Source of the DNA: Pseudomonas sp. UFMG81
GTDB taxonomy: Bacteria; Pseudomonadota; Gammaproteobacteria; Pseudomonadales; Pseudomonadaceae
Assembly (NCBI RefSeq): GCF_015354575.1
Contig: NZ_JACAFQ010000031.1
Location: 3,332-35,438 of the forward strand
Direction of reading: 5' to 3'
DNA: 32,107 bases
Both the position numbers and the translations under genes were made by a program. Below, piece by piece: positions 16,058 through 32,107 of this stretch (the first letter of the stretch is position 1; each line of letters opens with the position of its first letter). Under the pieces are notes generated by a model. It did not search any database, was not told the origin of the DNA, and saw only the letters and a list, made by a program, of their open reading frames with translations.

Positions 16058-17107
16058 ATGTCTGTAACCCCATTGTCCTCGCGCCCCATGCGCGGCGCGC
16101 GCAAGAGCATCTCGAGCGACACGTCGAGCCTGGTCAGTTTCCGCCCGCTGTTCGACGAAGGCTTCCCGCTGCTGTGCACCCCCAACGTGCCGGGCGTCGA
16201 CCTGGTGGCCTGGGCGGCGCAGAACCGCGCGCTGATCCAGCAGCAGATGCACAAGGGCGCGGCGATCCTGTTCCGCGGCTTCGACGTGCCCGGCATCGAT
16301 GCCTTCAACCAGTGCATCGACGCCATTTCCGGCGGTGCCTTGCAGTACCTGTTCCGCGCCTCGCCACGCACGCAGATCACCGGCCAGTTCAATATCTACA
16401 GCTCCACCGACTACCCGTCCGGCGAGCGCATCTTCCCGCACAACGAGCACTCCTACTCGCCAGTGTTCCCGCTGCACCTGTACTTCTACTGCGACACCCC
16501 GTCCGAGACCGGCGGCGAAACGCCGCTGGGCGACACCCGGCTGATCCTCGAGCGCGTCGACCCCCAGGTGCGCGAGGAATTCGCCCGCAAGGGCATCCTC
16601 TACGTGCGCAACTACGGCGACGGCATGGGCCTGCCCTGGCAGACCGTGTTCCAGAGCGAGGTTCGCAGCGAGGTCGAGGCGTACTGCGCACAGATCGGCG
16701 TGGAGGCCGAGTGGAAATCCGGCAACCGCCTGCGCACCCGCCAGCGCGGCCCGGCCATCGTCCGCCACCCGCAGACCGGCGAGCGCATCTGGTTCAACCA
16801 CGGCACCTTCTTCAACGCCTTGACCCTGCCCGACAGCATCCGCGACAACCTGCTGCGCGAGTTCGGCCCGCTGGACCTGCCGCAGAACACCTTCTTCGGC
16901 GACGGCACCGCCATCGACGACGACGTGGTGCGCCACCTGCAACAGATCTACCGCGACGTGATGGTCGAGTTCGCCTGGCAGAAGGGCGATGTGGTGCTGC
17001 TGGACAACATCCTCACCGTGCACGCGCGCAACGCCTTCACCGGCCGCCGGAAAATCCTCACCGCCATGGCGATCGCGCAGAAAAGCGCCGACCTGGCCCT
17101 CGATTAA
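16058..17107 (+). CDS. SyrP-like Fe(II)/2-oxoglutarate amino-acid beta-hydroxylase (predicted His)
   Basis: A 349-aa TauD/SyrP-family dioxygenase, full length for the family. The iron-binding facial triad is visible: H128 and E130 in FPHNEHSY, and H322 in LLDNILTVHARNAF. The Arg pair R330/R331 shortly after the distal His (FTGRRK) is the likely 2-oxoglutarate anchor. SyrP-type enzymes hydroxylate the beta-carbon of an amino acid while it is bound to an NRPS carrier domain. The gene sits between two NRPS genes, directly before one with a degenerate condensation ('interface') domain and a His-like adenylation pocket. The expected product is therefore beta-hydroxy-histidine rather than the more common beta-hydroxy-aspartate. 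The stop codon overlaps the Shine-Dalgarno of the next gene (gap 12 nt), suggesting coupled translation. The family and triad are certain; the substrate is inferred. Confidence 0.9.
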   Translation: MSVTPLSSRPMRGARKSISSDTSSLVSFRPLFDEGFPLLCTPNVPGVDLVAWAAQNRALIQQQMHKGAAILFRGFDVPGIDAFNQCIDAISGGALQYLFRASPRTQITGQFNIYSSTDYPSGERIFPHNEHSYSPVFPLHLYFYCDTPSETGGETPLGDTRLILERVDPQVREEFARKGILYVRNYGDGMGLPWQTVFQSEVRSEVEAYCAQIGVEAEWKSGNRLRTRQRGPAIVRHPQTGERIWFNHGTFFNALTLPDSIRDNLLREFGPLDLPQNTFFGDGTAIDDDVVRHLQQIYRDVMVEFAWQKGDVVLLDNILTVHARNAFTGRRKILTAMAIAQKSADLALD

Positions 17108-17111
17108 GGAG
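17106..17111 (+). promoter_or_regulatory. Ribosome binding site of NRPS 2, overlapping the hydroxylase stop
   Basis: AAGGAG begins inside the TAA stop (17105-17107) of the hydroxylase gene and lies 8 nt before the ATG at 17120. The layout favours coupled synthesis of the hydroxylase and its partner NRPS. Confidence 0.75.
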
Positions 17112-17119
17112 CTTCATAC

Positions 17120-20100
17120 ATGACCACTCAACACCAACCCGGCCATGGCGAAGCGCCAAGCGGTGAACTGTTCCAGACCTCGGCCCAGCAGGCACTGAGC
17201 CTGCAGCAGGCCGGCCATGCCTGGGTGCACCTGGCGCTGGCGCGCCTGCCCGAGGCCGCCGAGCTGAGCGTGCACCTGGCCACCCTGGGCGCGCGCCACG
17301 AAGTACTGCGCACCCTGTACCGCCGCCTGCCGGGCATGACCTGGCCGCTGCAGGAGGTGCTGGAGCAGCTGCCGCTGGCCCTGCATGCGCAGGCCGACCG
17401 CGACCTCGACCAGGCCCTGGCCTGGGCCCGCGAACACGTCGCGGGCGCCAGCCAGTTCAGCCTGGCCGTGAGCGCCGTGGCCGGCGCGCAACCGAGCCTG
17501 CTGCTGCTGGGCAGCGCCGCCAGCCTGGACCGCGCCACACTGGTGGCGCTGGCCGATGAGCTGGCCACGCTGTGTGCCGGCGGCACCCTGGCCGACAACG
17601 AGGAAGAGTTGCAGTACGTCGATTTTGCCGCCTGGCAACAGGAGCTGCGCGACGACGAACTGGGCCGCCAGGGCGCGGCGTTCTGGCAGGAGCGCTTGCG
17701 CGGCTACCAGGTCGCGCACCGCCTGGCCTTCGAAACCGCCGGCGCGGCGAGCACCGCGCGTCATCAGGCCAGCCGTGCCGGCGACAGCCTGTTGGCGGCC
17801 GTGGCAGGCGAGGGCGGTGAAGCCCGGGTACTGGCGCTGTGGGCAGCCTTCCTGGCCCGCATCAGCCAGCAGGACCGCCTGCTGATCGGCGTTGCGGTCG
17901 ATGGCCGCAACGAAGAGCTGGCCTCGGCCTGGGGCCGCTACAGCCGCGCGCTGCCGGTGGCCTTCGACAACCGCCGCAGCGCCAGCCTGGATGAGCTGGC
18001 CGGCGAAGTGGCGGCCAGTATCGAGCAATCGCGCTCGTGGCTGGACTGCCTGAACGAATTCGAGCTGGGCCTGTGCAGCTATGGCTTCGCCCATCAGCCG
18101 TCCACCGCCCTGGCACTCGACGCCGAAGGCCCGGCCGAGCGCCTGCGCCTGGTGCTGGGCACGGGCAAGGCCTGCCTGGATGGCGATGCCGAGGCGTTCA
18201 GCGTCGCGGCATTGGAGGCACTGCTGGGCCAGTTCCTGCACTTCGCCGAGCAGGCCCTGGCGGCGCCCGCGCAGGACCTGGGCCACGCCGGGCTGCTGGA
18301 TGCCGCCGGCCGTGAGCAGGTGCTGCATGGCTTCAACCCGCAGGCCGCATCGCTGCGCCAGGCCCGCACCCTGCAATCGCTGTTCGCCGAGCAGGCCGCG
18401 CGCAACCCCCAGGCCATCGCCCTGAGCGTTGGCGGCGAGCGCCTGAGCTACGCCGAGCTGGACCGCCAGTCCAACCAGGTGGCCAACACCCTGCGCGCCC
18501 AGGGCGCCGGCCCCGACCAGGTGGTGGCGGTGTACGGCCAGCGCAGCCGCGAGCTGGTGGTGGCCCTGCTGGGCATCCTCAAGGCCGGCGCCGCCTACCT
18601 GCCGCTGGACCCCAACTACCCGGCCGAGCGCCTGGCCTTCATGCTCGCCGACGCCGGTGCCCGCCAGGTGCTGGCCGGGCTGCCGCTGCCCGAGGGCTGG
18701 GCGCAGGATGCGCAGTTGCAGGTGACCGAGCTGGCCGCCGGCGCGCCGGTCTGGTCGGCCAGCGAACAGGCCCCGGCCGAGCTCGGCAGCGCCGACAACC
18801 TGGCCTATGTGATCTACACCTCCGGCTCCACCGGCAAGCCCAAGGGGGTGATGGTCAGCCACGCCAACGCCGTGGCCTCGACCCTGGCCCGTGGCCAGTT
18901 CTACCGCGAGCCGCTGGGCAACTTCCTGATGCTTTCGTCGTTCTCCTTCGACAGCTCCGTGGCCGGTGTCTTCTGGGCCCTGAGCCAGGGCGCCACGCTG
19001 ACCCTGCCCGACGAGCACAGCCACAAGGACCCGCAGGCCCTGGCCGCGCTGATCGCCCGCGAAGGCGTGACCCACTACCTGACCCTGCCGTCGTTCCACG
19101 GGCAGATCCTCGAACAGCTCGACGCCCCGGCCCTGCGCTGCGTGATCGTTGCCGGCGAAGCCTGCGCCAGCGAGGTGCTGCAACGCCACGGCGAGCGCCT
19201 GCCGGGCGTGGCGCTGGTCAACGAGTACGGCCCCAGCGAAGCCACCGTGTGGTCCACCGCCACCTACCTGGACCTGGCCGACCGTCACGGCATCGCCATC
19301 GGCAAGCCGGTGCCGGGCCTGCGTGTGCACGTGCTGGACGCCGACCTGGAGCCGGTCGCGCCGGGCCAGGAAGGCGAGCTGCACGTGGCCGGCGACGGCC
19401 TGTGCCGTGGCTACCTGCAACGCCCGTCGCTGACCGCCGAACGCTTCCTCCCCGACCCGTTCGCCAGCGCCCCGGGCCAGCGCCTGTACCGCAGCGGCGA
19501 CCTGGCGCGCTACCGCGTGGACGGCAACCTCGACTACCTCGGGCGCCTGGACCACCAGGTGAAGATCCGCGGTTTCCGCATCGAGCTGGGCGAAATCGAG
19601 AACGCCCTGCGTGGCGGCCGGGGGGTCGACGATGCCCTGGTGATCGCCCGCGACACACCGGCGGGTAAACAATTGCTGGGCTTCGTCGTTTCTACACAGG
19701 AAGGTCACGAGCAACTGGGTCTGGACCTGCACAGCCACCTGTCCCAGGTGCTGCCCGAGCACATGCTGCCGGCGCGCATCCGGGTTCTGGAACGCTTCCC
19801 GCAGACCCCCAATGGCAAGCTCGACCGCAATGCTTTGCTCGCCCTGGACAGCCGCCGCAGCCAGTACATCGCGCCGCGCACGGAGCTGGAGCAGACCCTC
19901 GCCGCGATCTGGGCCGATGCCCTGCAAGTGGAGAAGGTCGGTGTGCTGGACAGCTTCTTCGAGCTGGGCGGCCACTCGCTGCTGGCAACCGGTATCCGCA
20001 CGCGGATCCAGGAAGCCCTGGGCCTGAGCATCCCGCTGCGGGTGTTCTTCGAGGGCGAGACCCTCGAGCGCCTGGCGCAGGAGATCGAAGCATTGCGCGA

Positions 20101-20166
20101 GCAAGCCGGTAATCAGCAAAACACAGTGGACTCCCTGGAGGCGCTGTTCGACGAGGTTGAAGCTCT

Positions 20167-20170
<4 letters not shown>
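17120..20170 (+). CDS. Pyoverdine NRPS 2: interface (degenerate C)-A(His)-T
   Basis: A 1016-aa single-module synthetase. Residues about 20-410 have the overall condensation-domain layout (RHEVLRTLYRRLPG near 55-70; YVDFAAWQQELR near 170). The catalytic HHxxxDG is replaced by GSAASLD (131-137) and the usual YAQQRLWFL opening is lost, so it cannot catalyse condensation. This fits the 'interface' domains described in siderophore NRPSs that position an amino-acid beta-hydroxylase. The A domain (about 418-905; TSGSTGKPKG from 567) has pocket code DSALIAEVW, closest to the bacitracin His code DSELTAEVC and unlike Asp (DLTKIGHVG). The T domain has Ser953 (GGHSL). Peptide-bond formation onto this residue must come from the terminal C domain of NRPS 1. 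The acidic C-terminal tail (LEALFDEVEAL) could dock to the basic helical N-terminus of NRPS 3, whose ATG overlaps this stop by 4 nt (ATGA). Confidence 0.9.
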
Positions 20171-31902
<11,732 letters not shown>

Positions 31903-31923
31903 GGTCAGGCGATGGTCTTGCAG

Positions 31924-31980
31924 CGATCTTGAGATCGAGCGCCGCCCGCGCGGCGCATCGCTGGCAAGCCAGCTCCCACA
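31924..31980. repeat. Compound hairpin with a single REP element
   Basis: Three adjacent palindromes follow the NRPS 3 stop. They are CGATC/GATCG (31924-31937), GCGCCGC/GCGGCGC with a 4-nt loop (31939-31956), and the REP core GCTGGC-AA-GCCAGC followed by TCCCACA (31960-31980). The REP core has the same layout as the arms at 447-539 with compensating base changes (CTGG/CCAG for CCGG). Such units recur between genes in P. putida-group genomes and could act in transcript end formation or stability. Confidence 0.75.
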
Positions 31981-32009
31981 TCTGTTTCGGGCCAGTTATT
32001 TCTGGTCCA

Positions 32010-32106
32010 TCTCCACTGTCCGCCCTGTTTGTACGACGCGGTTTCAGCGTTGGCGCTGATGCCGCCCCACCAGACTTGAGTCATGCACCAAGGCGGACAG
32101 TGGAGA
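32010..32106. repeat. 97-bp segment bounded by perfect 15-bp inverted repeats
   Basis: TCTCCACTGTCCGCC (32010-32024) and its exact reverse complement (32092-32106) flank a 67-bp interior. The interior is not obviously palindromic and lies about 30 bp past a REP element. The pattern could be a miniature mobile element or the end of an insertion sequence continuing beyond the window. No transposase or target duplication is visible here, so the identity is open. Confidence 0.5.
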
Positions 32107-32107
32107 C

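Larger units (their letters stand above)
31903..32107. other. Intergenic region after the NRPS operon
   Basis: The 205 bp to the window edge hold a compound hairpin/REP element (31924-31980) and a segment bounded by 15-bp inverted repeats (32010-32106). No gene is supported. A 59-codon frame on the - strand runs across both repeats and is judged spurious. The hairpins directly after the NRPS stop are the only candidates for ending transcription. No T-run is present. Confidence 0.7.

Noticed and set aside
17120..18380. Damaged condensation domain of NRPS 2 as a pseudogene signature
   Set aside because: The frame is fully open and the A and T domains are intact. The hydroxylase neighbour and the free terminal C domain of NRPS 1 explain the loss of HHxxxDG as a functional interface domain.
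31924..31980. Intrinsic terminator after NRPS 3
   Set aside because: Stems are GC-rich but no T-run follows, and the motif set matches dispersed REP-type repeats.
31905..32084. 59-codon frame on the - strand starting MTQVWWGG
   Set aside because: It crosses the REP hairpins and one inverted-repeat arm, has no Shine-Dalgarno and no known domain. Kept only as a note in case the edge element is mobile and coding.
32010..32107. Integron attC site as explanation for the edge inverted repeats
   Set aside because: No GTTRRRY core or matching RYYYAAC is present at the arms.

Overview
The window is GC-rich chromosomal DNA from a fluorescent Pseudomonas, most likely of the P. putida group. The evidence is the gene content, the gene order and the P. 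putida-style REP elements. It covers the side-chain part of a pyoverdine siderophore locus: the genes that recover iron from imported ferripyoverdine lie on the left (- strand), and the NRPS genes that build the peptide lie on the right (+ strand).

Left (1-6564, - strand): a 5'-complete, 3'-cut DUF2946-type protein, a perfect REP pair, then fpvG-fpvH-fpvJ-fpvK-fpvC-fpvD-fpvE-fpvF read right to left. The order is the same as PA2403-PA2410 of P. aeruginosa PAO1. Six of the seven junctions are 4-nt ATGA/GTGA overlaps. In the characterised P. aeruginosa system, FpvG (inner membrane, PepSY-type) with FpvH, J and K reduces the iron of periplasmic ferripyoverdine, FpvC takes up the released metal, FpvF binds the siderophore complex, and FpvD/FpvE form the ABC importer.

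Centre (6565-6819): a divergent promoter region. The + strand carries a perfect iron-starvation box for a PvdS-type sigma factor (TAAAT-N16-CGT).

Right (6820-31902, + strand): four tightly packed genes. They are a 3056-aa NRPS (C-A-T-E / C-A-T / C), a 349-aa SyrP-like Fe(II)/2-oxoglutarate hydroxylase, a 1016-aa NRPS (degenerate condensation-like 'interface' domain-A-T), and a 3911-aa NRPS (C-A-T-E / C-A-T / C-A-T-TE). I read the six adenylation pockets by hand-alignment to GrsA. They predict D-Ser, Lys (or Orn), His (hydroxylated to beta-OH-His), D-allo-Thr, Ser and N-hydroxy-Orn. The predicted pyoverdine side chain is therefore D-Ser-Lys-OHHis-D-aThr-Ser-cOHOrn, attached to a chromophore precursor made by PvdL, which lies outside the window. 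From memory this equals the hexapeptide reported for the pyoverdine shared by P. fluorescens 9AW and P. putida 9BW.

Points that deserve attention are the split beta-hydroxy-histidine module (terminal C on one protein, interface-A-T on another, hydroxylase between them), an HHxxxDD motif in that terminal C domain, an apparent relic of a deleted epimerization domain in the last NRPS, and a 97-bp inverted-repeat-bounded segment at the right edge.
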